Source of the DNA: Campylobacteraceae bacterium
Lineage (GTDB): Bacteria; Campylobacterota; Campylobacteria; Campylobacterales; Sulfurospirillaceae
Direction of reading: 5' to 3'
NCBI GenBank assembly: GCA_027040375.1
Contig: JALUMJ010000222.1
Span: 1-5,050, forward strand
Length of the DNA stretch: 5,050 nucleotides
Positions 1 to 5,050 of the stretch are shown here, piece after piece (position 1 is the stretch's first letter; every line of letters begins with the position of its first letter). The position numbers were made by a program, and so were the translations under genes. Below the pieces are notes generated by a model, which saw only the letters and a program-made list of their open reading frames with translations, did no database searches and had not been told where the DNA came from.

Positions 1-56
1 TAGCTACTTTCTTAAATAAAATTAACATAACTAAAACAATAAAGGTTTTTAATAGG
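1..56. other. AT-rich leader upstream of lipA
   Basis: This short stretch is very rich in A and T and has no convincing -35/-10 pair. The two + frames other than that of lipA meet stops early (TAG at 1-3, TAA at 13-15, TAA at 17-19), so an upstream rightward gene could end here, but its body lies outside the window. The lipA frame itself is open back to the left edge and contains no ATG, GTG or TTG codon between 3 and 56. Whether lipA has its own promoter here or is read through from upstream cannot be decided. Confidence 0.5.
41..45 (+). promoter_or_regulatory. Probable ribosome binding site of lipA
   Basis: AAAGG lies 11 bases before the ATG at 57, a somewhat long spacing. A second AGG at 54-56 abuts the ATG and is too close to serve. 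This is the only Shine-Dalgarno-like element before the start codon, and it supports 57 as the start. Confidence 0.5.
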
Positions 57-914
57 ATGACAAAAGTACAAAGAAAGCCAAATTGGTTACATAAAAAACT
101 AAATTTTACGCAAAAAAAAGATGTAGAGCAAAAACTAAAAAGTATAGGAATTCACACAGTTTGCCAAGAGGCGATGTGTCCAAATATCTCTGAGTGCTTC
201 TCAAATAAAAATGCTACATTTATGATTTTAGGCGATACATGTACGAGAAAATGCACCTTTTGCAATGTAAATAAGGGCAAGCCAAATGAGCTTGATTTGG
301 ATGAACCTCAAAAGGTAGCTGACGCTGTAATTGCCCTTGGTCTTAGGCATGTTGTGATTACTAGCGTGACAAGAGATGATTTGATTGATGGTGGAGCTGA
401 GATTTTTAGGCGATGTGTTGAGGCTATTAAGAAGATGGATGAGCAGATTACGGTTGAGCTTTTGATACCTGATTTGAAGAACAATATACAAGCACTTGAA
501 GTTGTGGCAAACTGTGGAGCTGAGATTATCGGACACAATATTGAAACAGTGCCAAGACTTTACGAAGTGCGAAAAGGTGCACATTATGACCGCTCTTTGG
601 AGGTTTTAAAAACTCTTAAAGCTTTAAATCCAAAAGTCAAAACAAAAAGTGCTTTGATGCTAGGTCTTGGCGAGAGAGAAGATGAGCTTAGAAAGGTTTT
701 GCAAGATTTGCTCGATGTTGATTGTACCTTACTTACTATGGGACAGTATTTAGCTCCTAGCAAGTCACATGTAAGCGTAAAAGAGTACATAAAACCAGAA
801 AAGTTTGAAGAGCTTGGAGGAATGGCAAAAGAGATGGGTTTTGAGTTTGTAAAAAGCTCGCCTTACACAAGAAGCTCATATATGGCGCATGAGTATTTTG
901 AAGGAAAAAAATGA
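57..914 (+). CDS. lipA: Lipoyl synthase (radical SAM)
   Basis: LipA inserts two sulfur atoms at C6 and C8 of a protein-bound octanoyl chain, completing the lipoyl cofactor of 2-oxoacid dehydrogenases and the glycine cleavage H protein; it acts in the cytosol. The 285-residue protein carries the family's N-terminal auxiliary-cluster motif CX4CX5C (Cys36, Cys41, Cys47, in TVCQEAMCPNISEC). The radical-SAM motif CX3CX2C follows (Cys62, Cys66, Cys69). Further family blocks are ITSVTRDDL (101-109), HNIETVPRL (160-168), MLGLGE (201-206), MGQYLAPS (228-235) and the C-terminal RSSYMA (272-277), whose serine is the unusual ligand of the auxiliary cluster. Every expected cluster ligand is present. The length is slightly below the usual 300-320, mainly from a short N-terminus. 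The ATG at 57 puts the conserved KPNWL block at residues 7-11, and no other start codon exists in frame within the window. The stop overlaps the lpdA start by four bases, so the two are almost certainly co-translated. Confidence 0.97.
   Translation: MTKVQRKPNWLHKKLNFTQKKDVEQKLKSIGIHTVCQEAMCPNISECFSNKNATFMILGDTCTRKCTFCNVNKGKPNELDLDEPQKVADAVIALGLRHVVITSVTRDDLIDGGAEIFRRCVEAIKKMDEQITVELLIPDLKNNIQALEVVANCGAEIIGHNIETVPRLYEVRKGAHYDRSLEVLKTLKALNPKVKTKSALMLGLGEREDELRKVLQDLLDVDCTLLTMGQYLAPSKSHVSVKEYIKPEKFEELGGMAKEMGFEFVKSSPYTRSSYMAHEYFEGKK
900..905 (+). promoter_or_regulatory. Ribosome binding site of lpdA inside the lipA end
   Basis: GAAGGA sits in the last codons of lipA, five bases before the ATG at 911. 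Together with the ATGA overlap (911-914) it fixes the lpdA start and indicates translational coupling. Confidence 0.75.
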
Positions 915-2260
915 AATTTGATGTAGTAGTGATAGGCGGTGGACCCGCAGGTGAGAGATGTTCTATCGCTTTGGCAAAGGCTGGTAAAGGAGTTTGTTTA
1001 GTTGAAAAAAACGAAAATCATATAGGCGGGACTTGTCTAAATGAAGGTTGTATTCCTGCAAAACTTTATCTTGAAAGTGTGAGTTATCTTGGCAAAAAGA
1101 AATATTTGCAAAGTTGTGGGCTGGACATGCAAGATGTTTCGTTTGATATGCCAACTTTGAAAAACAAAAAAGAAGAGATGCTAGGGCAGATACGAAAAGG
1201 AGCAGTAGCAAATATCAAAAGAGCGGGAGTGCAGAGTATATTTGGTGTGGCTTCGTTTGTAGATAAAAGTTCTATAATCGTAAATGAGCAAATCATAAAA
1301 GCAGATAAATTTGTCATAGCAACAGGCTCTATCCACAGACCGCACCCACTTTTAAAAGTTGATAAAAAGCAGATTATCTCAAGTGATGAAGTTTTTGAAT
1401 TAGAAAAAATTCCAAGTTCCGTTTTGGTTGTAGGTGGTGGTGCAATAGGGTGTGAATTTGCAACATTTTTTAACTCTCTTGGCTCAAGTGTTCACATAGC
1501 GGAATTTACGCCAAATCTAGTTCCCGCAGAAGATGAAGATGTAGCAAAAACACTCAAACGAGAATTAGAGAGAAAAGGCATAAAAGTAACGCTAAGTGCA
1601 AATGTTACAAGTTGCACTAAAAACGAAAATAGTGTAAATATAAAAATGGATACTCAAAAAGGTGAAGCCCAAGAAGATTATGAGTTAGTCTTAGTCTCCA
1701 TCGGAAGAGCCCCAAACACTACAAGCCTTGGACTTGAAAAAGCTGGCGTAAAGAGTGAGCGAGGATTTGTAATCGTAGATGAAAATCTAAAAACAAAAAA
1801 TTCAAATATCTATGCACTTGGTGATGTGATCCCAACACCTGCATTAGCTCATGTGGCGTACAATGAAGCAAAAGTTGTAGCAAATAACATACTAAATGAA
1901 AAACAAAACCAACCATCCAAAATAATCCCATTTGTGACCTTTTGCCACCCACAAGTCGCAAGTGTTGGTTTAAATGAAAAAACACTTAAAAAACAAAACA
2001 TAGATTATGAAGTGATAAAAAGCTTCTTTAAATCAAATGCAAAAGCAAAGATAAAAGGCGATGACGGAGGCTTCATAAAACTCTTATGCGAAAAAGAGAG
2101 TGGAATTATACTAGGATGTGCGATGATAGGAAATGACACAACAGAACTAATCCACGAAATCCTAATTGCCATAAATGCAAAACTAACAAAAGATGATTTA
2201 AAAGATATGGTTTTTGCTCATCCTACTTTATCTGAGGCATTGTGGAGTATGTTGCAGTAA
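911..2260 (+). CDS. lpdA: Dihydrolipoyl dehydrogenase (E3, FAD-dependent)
   Basis: This flavoprotein re-oxidises dihydrolipoamide on lipoylated carrier proteins and passes the electrons through a disulfide and FAD to NAD+. The 449 residues show the full class-I pyridine-nucleotide disulfide oxidoreductase layout. The FAD dinucleotide fold is GGGPAG (9-14). The redox disulfide is GGTCLNEGCIPAK (Cys42, Cys47). ATGS is at 137-140 and the NAD-binding fold GGGAIG at 175-180. The second FAD motif is YALGD (301-305). The C-terminal dimerisation domain ends in HPTLSE, with the catalytic His437 and Glu442 expected of E3. The preceding residue pair is Phe-Ala where many E3s have His-Ala. That motif, together with the lipA overlap, favours lipoamide over glutathione or mercuric ion as substrate. 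It is a little short (family about 460-475) but not truncated. The partner complex is unseen; in Campylobacterota, which often use ferredoxin-linked oxidoreductases for pyruvate, the glycine cleavage system is a plausible partner (inference). Confidence 0.95.
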   Translation: MKFDVVVIGGGPAGERCSIALAKAGKGVCLVEKNENHIGGTCLNEGCIPAKLYLESVSYLGKKKYLQSCGLDMQDVSFDMPTLKNKKEEMLGQIRKGAVANIKRAGVQSIFGVASFVDKSSIIVNEQIIKADKFVIATGSIHRPHPLLKVDKKQIISSDEVFELEKIPSSVLVVGGGAIGCEFATFFNSLGSSVHIAEFTPNLVPAEDEDVAKTLKRELERKGIKVTLSANVTSCTKNENSVNIKMDTQKGEAQEDYELVLVSIGRAPNTTSLGLEKAGVKSERGFVIVDENLKTKNSNIYALGDVIPTPALAHVAYNEAKVVANNILNEKQNQPSKIIPFVTFCHPQVASVGLNEKTLKKQNIDYEVIKSFFKSNAKAKIKGDDGGFIKLLCEKESGIILGCAMIGNDTTELIHEILIAINAKLTKDDLKDMVFAHPTLSEALWSMLQ

Positions 2261-2274
2261 GGGCTTTAAGTTTT

Positions 2275-2883
2275 TTATAATAAGTTAAATATCAGCAGAA
2301 GTCCAAAAGAGCCAAGCACGACTCCTGCTGCTTTTTCTATCCCAAATATATAAGAGGAAAGTTTCTCTTTTACTTTCTTGTTTCCTATTATAAAACTCAC
2401 TCCCATATCCCAAAAAAATACTAAAGAGAACATCCAAAGAGCGTATAAACTTCTCATATAAAGAGGGGTTGTTTCTGAAACCAAGGCTGTAAATAAAGAT
2501 AGGTAGAAGATGATATTTTTTGGATTTAAAAAAGCAGATAAAAAGCCTTTTGCAAATTGTCCTTTTAAATTCTCTACATGTAGAGATATTTCCTTTTCTA
2601 GTAGATTGATTTTAGGTGCTTTTAAAAGCATATACCCTAGATATAGCAGGTATATGCCTCCCAAATATCTTAGTATATTCATCAGCCAATTCATATGTTT
2701 TATGCTTTCAAGCCCTAAAACAGCAATGATAAGGTAGACAGCATTTGCCGTGGCAATGCCTGCACAAACGACAAAAGCCTCTTTGAATGTTCGCTTAAGT
2801 GAAGTTTGGATGATGATAAAAAAATCAGGTCCAGGGCTCAAAAGAGCTAAAAAATGCGCAGTTGCCAAAATCAAAAATTCCAT
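2275..2883 (-). CDS. LysE/RhtB-family amino-acid exporter
   Basis: This is an inner-membrane efflux protein of the LysE/RhtB superfamily, whose members export amino acids such as lysine, threonine, homoserine, leucine or cysteine. The 202 residues match the family length of about 200-210. The N-terminal helix carries the hallmark SPGPD (16-20), followed by the G-rich helix with GIATAN (42-47). Hydrophobic segments lie at roughly 1-25, 36-60, 65-88, 113-135, 143-167 and 183-201, giving the expected six. A polar loop at about 89-112 separates helices 3 and 4 and contains LHVE (101-104), encoded by a 16-bp palindrome. FLNPKN (118-123) is the conserved start of helix 4. The ATG is preceded by a strong GGAGG. 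The gene lies 45 bases downstream of an AraC-type regulator on the same strand, its likely controller. The gap to the convergent lpdA stop is 14 bases. The substrate cannot be read from sequence, so no gene symbol is given. Confidence 0.9.
   Translation of the reverse strand: MEFLILATAHFLALLSPGPDFFIIIQTSLKRTFKEAFVVCAGIATANAVYLIIAVLGLESIKHMNWLMNILRYLGGIYLLYLGYMLLKAPKINLLEKEISLHVENLKGQFAKGFLSAFLNPKNIIFYLSLFTALVSETTPLYMRSLYALWMFSLVFFWDMGVSFIIGNKKVKEKLSSYIFGIEKAAGVVLGSFGLLLIFNLL
2571..2586. repeat. 16-bp palindrome with CTACATGTAG core, copy 1
   Basis: TCTCTACATGTAGAGA is a perfect inverted repeat with no spacer. It lies inside the exporter gene and encodes Ser-Leu-His-Val-Glu in the polar loop between helices 3 and 4. 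With its right flank (through 2590) it matches copy 2 in 18 of 19 positions. Confidence 0.7.
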
Positions 2884-2889
2884 AATTTA

Positions 2890-2894
2890 CCTCC
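2890..2894 (-). promoter_or_regulatory. Strong ribosome binding site of the exporter
   Basis: On the minus strand GGAGG stands six bases before the ATG at 2883. It is the best Shine-Dalgarno match in the window and fixes the exporter start. It also suggests that the exporter is translated independently of the regulator upstream. Confidence 0.8.
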
Positions 2895-2904
2895 AGAAAA
2901 GGGA

Positions 2905-2912
2905 AGTATATA
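2905..2912 (-). promoter_or_regulatory. Possible -10 element for the exporter
   Basis: In the 45-base gap between the regulator and the exporter the minus strand reads TATATACT, containing TATACT, one mismatch from the consensus TATAAT. It is preceded by an A/T-rich run but no recognisable -35. The resulting leader would be very short, about 10-15 bases, just enough to hold the GGAGG site. If real, it would let the AraC regulator control the exporter separately from glmS. The match is weak in AT-rich DNA. Confidence 0.25.
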
Positions 2913-2928
2913 GGATTTTTAAAATAAA

Positions 2929-3738
2929 TTATTGTATAAAATTGAGTTGATACTCTCTTGGAGTAGTAGCAGTTATGGCTTTGAAGTGTTTATTTAGGTG
3001 ACTTTGGTCATAAAATCCACATTCAAGGGCGACATAGCTTATCTGATTTTGTCCTTGAAGCAGTTTTTTGGCATACTCTATGCGGTAGTTCATCCTGTAT
3101 GCGTGAGGAGTTATCCCAACTTTGTCTTTGAAGTTTCTAAGAAGAGTGTATGGGTTTATTTTAAGTTTTTTGGACATGTCTTCGAGTGTAATATCTTCAT
3201 CCAAACTACAAGTCAGCATCTCTTTTATGGCCTCTACATGTAGAGGTATTGTTTGGGTTTCTTTATCTTGGCAGTCTATGAGCTTTTTGAAGATTTTTTC
3301 AACAAGTGTGCTCACCGCTTGCTCTTTTTCAAGTAAAAACTCATCTCGCATCAAGAAATCCATACACTCTATATACTCTTCATAAAGCTTTTGATTTTTT
3401 ATGATGATTTCATTTGGTTCTATAAATGAGTCTGTTTTACAAAATGATTGTTGAATCCTCAGGCACCACCGTGTATCTAAGTAGAGCATATAATAGCTTC
3501 TTGCCTCCTCTTTCAAAGGGTTGCATTGATGCAGTGTATTTGGATTTATGATTGCTAATGAGCCAGATTTCAACAGAGAATCTTCTTTATCTACTCTATA
3601 TAAAACTTCGCCGTTGTCGATAGCTCCGATGCTCAGAGTCGAATGTATATGAGGCTTGTAGTGTTTACCGCTGTTTTTACTGTATCGACACTCAATAAAA
3701 GGCAGATTTTTATCTAGCCAAAACCTCTCTCGTGCCAA
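2929..3738 (-). CDS. AraC-family transcriptional regulator, cupin sensor
   Basis: This is a DNA-binding regulator of 269 residues with the classic two-part layout. The N-terminal cupin-like ligand domain spans about 20-95, with the histidine-rich HYKPHIHSTLSIG (26-38) and a later PNTLHQCNP (66-74). A helical linker follows, then an AraC double helix-turn-helix at about 175-265. The first HTH is around ITLEDMSKKLKINPYTLLRNF (183-203). The second carries the family signature ALECGFYDQSHLNKHF (237-252) ending in TPREY (259-263). The start is a TTG at 3738. The frame is open upstream to a TGA at 3787-3789 but contains no ATG, GTG or other TTG, and the next possible start (TTG, residue 56) would destroy the cupin domain. 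The gene begins two bases after the glmS stop and is followed by a LysE-type exporter. This pairing is common for regulators that sense an amino acid and switch on its export, so the exporter is the likely target (inference). Activator or repressor status and the ligand are unknown. Confidence 0.9.
   Translation of the reverse strand: MARERFWLDKNLPFIECRYSKNSGKHYKPHIHSTLSIGAIDNGEVLYRVDKEDSLLKSGSLAIINPNTLHQCNPLKEEARSYYMLYLDTRWCLRIQQSFCKTDSFIEPNEIIIKNQKLYEEYIECMDFLMRDEFLLEKEQAVSTLVEKIFKKLIDCQDKETQTIPLHVEAIKEMLTCSLDEDITLEDMSKKLKINPYTLLRNFKDKVGITPHAYRMNYRIEYAKKLLQGQNQISYVALECGFYDQSHLNKHFKAITATTPREYQLNFIQ
3231..3246. repeat. 16-bp palindrome with CTACATGTAG core, copy 2
   Basis: CCTCTACATGTAGAGG is a perfect inverted repeat inside the AraC-type gene, encoding Pro-Leu-His-Val-Glu (165-169) in the linker between the sensor and DNA-binding domains. 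It has the same codon phase as copies 1 and 3. Confidence 0.7.
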
Positions 3739-3740
3739 CT

Positions 3741-5050
3741 CTACTCTACCGTTACACTTTTTGCTAAGTTTCTTGGCATATCCACATCATTTCCTAGCCT
3801 TATTGAAATCTCAAGTGCTAAAAGTTGAGTGATGACCATCATCTCGAAAAATTCGCTCATAGGATGCTTGTGCGGTTGAGTCTTGATAAAATCATCTGCT
3901 AGTTCAAACTCTTTTGGACTGATAGCTAAGATTGTTGCATCTCTGGCACTTAGCTCTTCTACATTACTTTTGGTTTTATCATAAAGCATAGTTTGGGGCA
4001 TGAGTGCTATCGTAAAGAGTTTACTGTCGGCTAGTGCTATTGGACCGTGTTTCATCTCACCTGCGGGGTAGCCCTCAGCGTGAAGATAACTTATCTCTTT
4101 TAATTTCAATGCACCTTCGAGTGCAAGAGGGAAAAATATATCTCTACCTATAAAGAAAAAACCATGACCGTGAAGGTATCTTTTGGAGAGTCTATGTAGT
4201 TTCTCATGTATTTGTTCATCGACTTTTAAAACACTTGGGATGCTTCTTATAGCTTTTATCTCAGTTTTACATGTAGCATCATCTATATTTCCCTTGAATT
4301 TAGCTACATGTAGAGCCAAAAGCCAAAGAGTTAGCACTTGTGTAGCAAAGGCTTTTGTACTTGCAACTCCTTTTTCTATGCCAGCTCTTGTTAGGATTGT
4401 GGCATCGCTGATTCTTACAATCGAAGAGTTGTCAACATTGCAAATAGCTAGAGTTTTGAGTCCTGCTTTTTTTGCCATCTTTAAAGCTTGCAAAGTATCA
4501 GCTGTTTCTCCACTTTGACTGATGACTAAAAATAGTGTTTTTTTATCCAATAGTGGTTCTTTGTATCTAAACTCACTTGCTATCTCAACTTGACATCTGA
4601 TTTTTGAAGTCCGCTCAAATAGATAACTAGAAGTAAGAGCTGCGTGGTAACTGGTGCCACATGCACATATCTTTATCTCGTCTATATCGTTAAAATCATA
4701 ATCTTGCAACTCTTCTAAAAAGACTTTTTCATCTTTGATTCTTCCCATTAAAGTTTCGCTTGTTACGGTTGATTGCTCATATATCTCTTTTTCCATAAAA
4801 AACCTATAACCATCTTTTTGAGCATAGATTTTACTAGAATTTAAAAGTTTAAAAATTGGTACTATTTTAGTATTGTCTTTAAAGATTTCTATCTCCTCTT
4901 TGCTTGCCCAACCAAAGCTTCCATCTTCAAGATACGATACTTCATCTGCAAATCCTATCAAAGGTGCATCACTTGAGCCAAAAAATATCTCATTTTGAGA
5001 ATTTTTACCGATTATCAAAGGTACGGCATTTTTTGCAAAAAATATCGTCT
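3741..5050 (-). CDS. glmS: Glucosamine-6-phosphate synthase, C-terminal part (isomerising)
   Basis: GlmS makes glucosamine-6-phosphate from fructose-6-phosphate and glutamine, the first step toward UDP-GlcNAc for peptidoglycan and lipopolysaccharide. The frame runs off the right edge, so about 170 N-terminal residues, including the glutaminase domain with its catalytic Cys, lie outside the window. The in-frame TTG at 5018 is internal: reading before it continues as FFAKNAVPL, aligning with the end of the glutaminase domain in E. coli GlmS. The first sugar-isomerase (SIS) domain shows CGTSYHA (near 4641-4661), SQSGETAD (4497-4520) and GVASTKAF (4347-4370). The second SIS domain shows the EGALKLKEIS to EMKHGP block (4041-4118). 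Residues matching E. coli Glu488, His504 and Lys603 are encoded at 4095-4097, 4047-4049 and 3759-3761. The C-terminus PRNLAKSVTVE is canonical. The gene heads the left-facing group; the AraC regulator starts two bases after its TAG. Confidence 0.96.
   Translation of the reverse strand, partial: TIFFAKNAVPLIIGKNSQNEIFFGSSDAPLIGFADEVSYLEDGSFGWASKEEIEIFKDNTKIVPIFKLLNSSKIYAQKDGYRFFMEKEIYEQSTVTSETLMGRIKDEKVFLEELQDYDFNDIDEIKICACGTSYHAALTSSYLFERTSKIRCQVEIASEFRYKEPLLDKKTLFLVISQSGETADTLQALKMAKKAGLKTLAICNVDNSSIVRISDATILTRAGIEKGVASTKAFATQVLTLWLLALHVAKFKGNIDDATCKTEIKAIRSIPSVLKVDEQIHEKLHRLSKRYLHGHGFFFIGRDIFFPLALEGALKLKEISYLHAEGYPAGEMKHGPIALADSKLFTIALMPQTMLYDKTKSNVEELSARDATILAISPKEFELADDFIKTQPHKHPMSEFFEMMVITQLLALEISIRLGNDVDMPRNLAKSVTVE
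3744..3750 (-). promoter_or_regulatory. Weak ribosome binding site for the TTG start
   Basis: GGTAGAG on the minus strand, lying in the last codons of glmS, precedes the TTG at 3738 by five bases. The match to GGAG-type sites is poor. Translation of the regulator probably relies on ribosomes terminating at the adjacent glmS stop (3741-3743). Confidence 0.35.
4304..4313. repeat. CTACATGTAG palindrome, copy 3
   Basis: This is an exact 10-bp core copy inside glmS, encoding Leu-His-Val in the stretch between the two SIS domains. The right flank AG (to 4315) is shared with the other copies, but the left arm diverges, so the palindrome does not extend beyond 10 bp. A shorter relative, TACATGTA at 4268-4275, lies 36 bp away in a different codon phase. 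Confidence 0.65.

Noticed and set aside
3..56. N-terminal extension of lipA beyond the left edge
   Set aside because: The frame is open, but it has no start codon in the window, the family-conserved KPNWL block follows the ATG at 57 closely, and the extra residues look like translated AT-rich leader. It cannot be wholly excluded without upstream sequence.
236..243. TACATGTA in lipA as a further copy of the palindrome family
   Set aside because: Only the 8-bp centre matches; the flanks (GA before, CG after) differ and the codon phase is different. It encodes part of the conserved DTCTRKC motif, so protein constraint explains it.
2617..2630. 14-bp palindrome TGCTTTTAAAAGCA inside the exporter
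   Set aside because: It is an AT-centred palindrome of a kind expected in AT-rich coding DNA; I saw no second copy. A 12-bp one, TTAAAGCTTTAA at 616-627, was dismissed for the same reason.
2884..2928. Small gene, riboswitch or attenuator between regulator and exporter
   Set aside because: Only 45 bases, AT-rich, with no stem-loop I can see. It is explained by a ribosome site and perhaps a promoter.
4183..4518. Rightward open frame of 111 codons inside glmS
   Set aside because: It lies wholly within the conserved SIS region of glmS on the opposite strand, has no family-like features, and is a shadow frame. The same holds for the other opposite-strand open frames within lipA, lpdA, the exporter and the regulator.
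3741..5018. A complete 425-residue SIS-domain protein starting at 5018
   Set aside because: The codon at 5016-5018 is TTG and the frame continues without a stop to the window edge, with sequence matching the end of the GlmS glutaminase domain. This is an internal codon of a longer glmS.
1..5050. tRNA, rRNA, CRISPR, insertion sequence, phage or defence genes
   Set aside because: I looked for cloverleaf-like segments, regularly spaced repeats, transposase or nuclease motifs and terminal inverted repeats on both strands and found none. Five recognisable genes occupy nearly all of the window.

Overview
The window is AT-rich and densely coding, with five genes. Two face right (lipA, lpdA) and three face left (the 3' part of glmS, an AraC-family regulator, a LysE-family exporter). 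The two blocks converge near 2260-2275. The A/T-rich codons, short intergenic gaps, stop/start overlaps and protein flavour suggest a Campylobacterota (epsilonproteobacterial) chromosome, of the Sulfurimonas/Arcobacter/Sulfurospirillum kind. That placement is inference from style only; no marker gene or search supports it.

Right-facing block (57-2260): lipoyl synthase (lipA) overlaps dihydrolipoyl dehydrogenase (lpdA) by four bases (ATGA), a typical co-translated pair. One enzyme makes the lipoyl cofactor and the other re-oxidises it after use. The lipoylated carrier (glycine-cleavage H protein or a 2-oxoacid dehydrogenase E2) is not in the window, so the host complex cannot be named.

Left-facing block (5050 down to 2275): glmS, glucosamine-6-phosphate synthase, enters from the right edge without its N-terminal glutaminase domain. 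Two bases after its stop codon an AraC-type regulator begins, apparently at a TTG codon. A six-helix LysE/RhtB-type exporter follows 45 bases later behind a strong GGAGG site. The regulator and exporter look like a sensor/efflux module for an amino acid or similar small molecule, riding downstream of a housekeeping cell-wall gene.

The one piece of structure the genes do not explain is a recurring palindrome, CTACATGTAG. Three exact copies occur in about 1.75 kb, one in each left-facing gene. Two of them extend to perfect 16-bp palindromes. All three lie in the same codon phase, encoding Leu-His-Val in linker or loop segments of unrelated proteins. This resembles a genome-wide over-represented oligonucleotide or a small dispersed palindromic repeat. 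I see no tRNA, rRNA, CRISPR array, insertion sequence or phage gene, and no stretch over 300 bases without a gene. The gene content itself is ordinary, and I do not see a previously undescribed multi-gene system.
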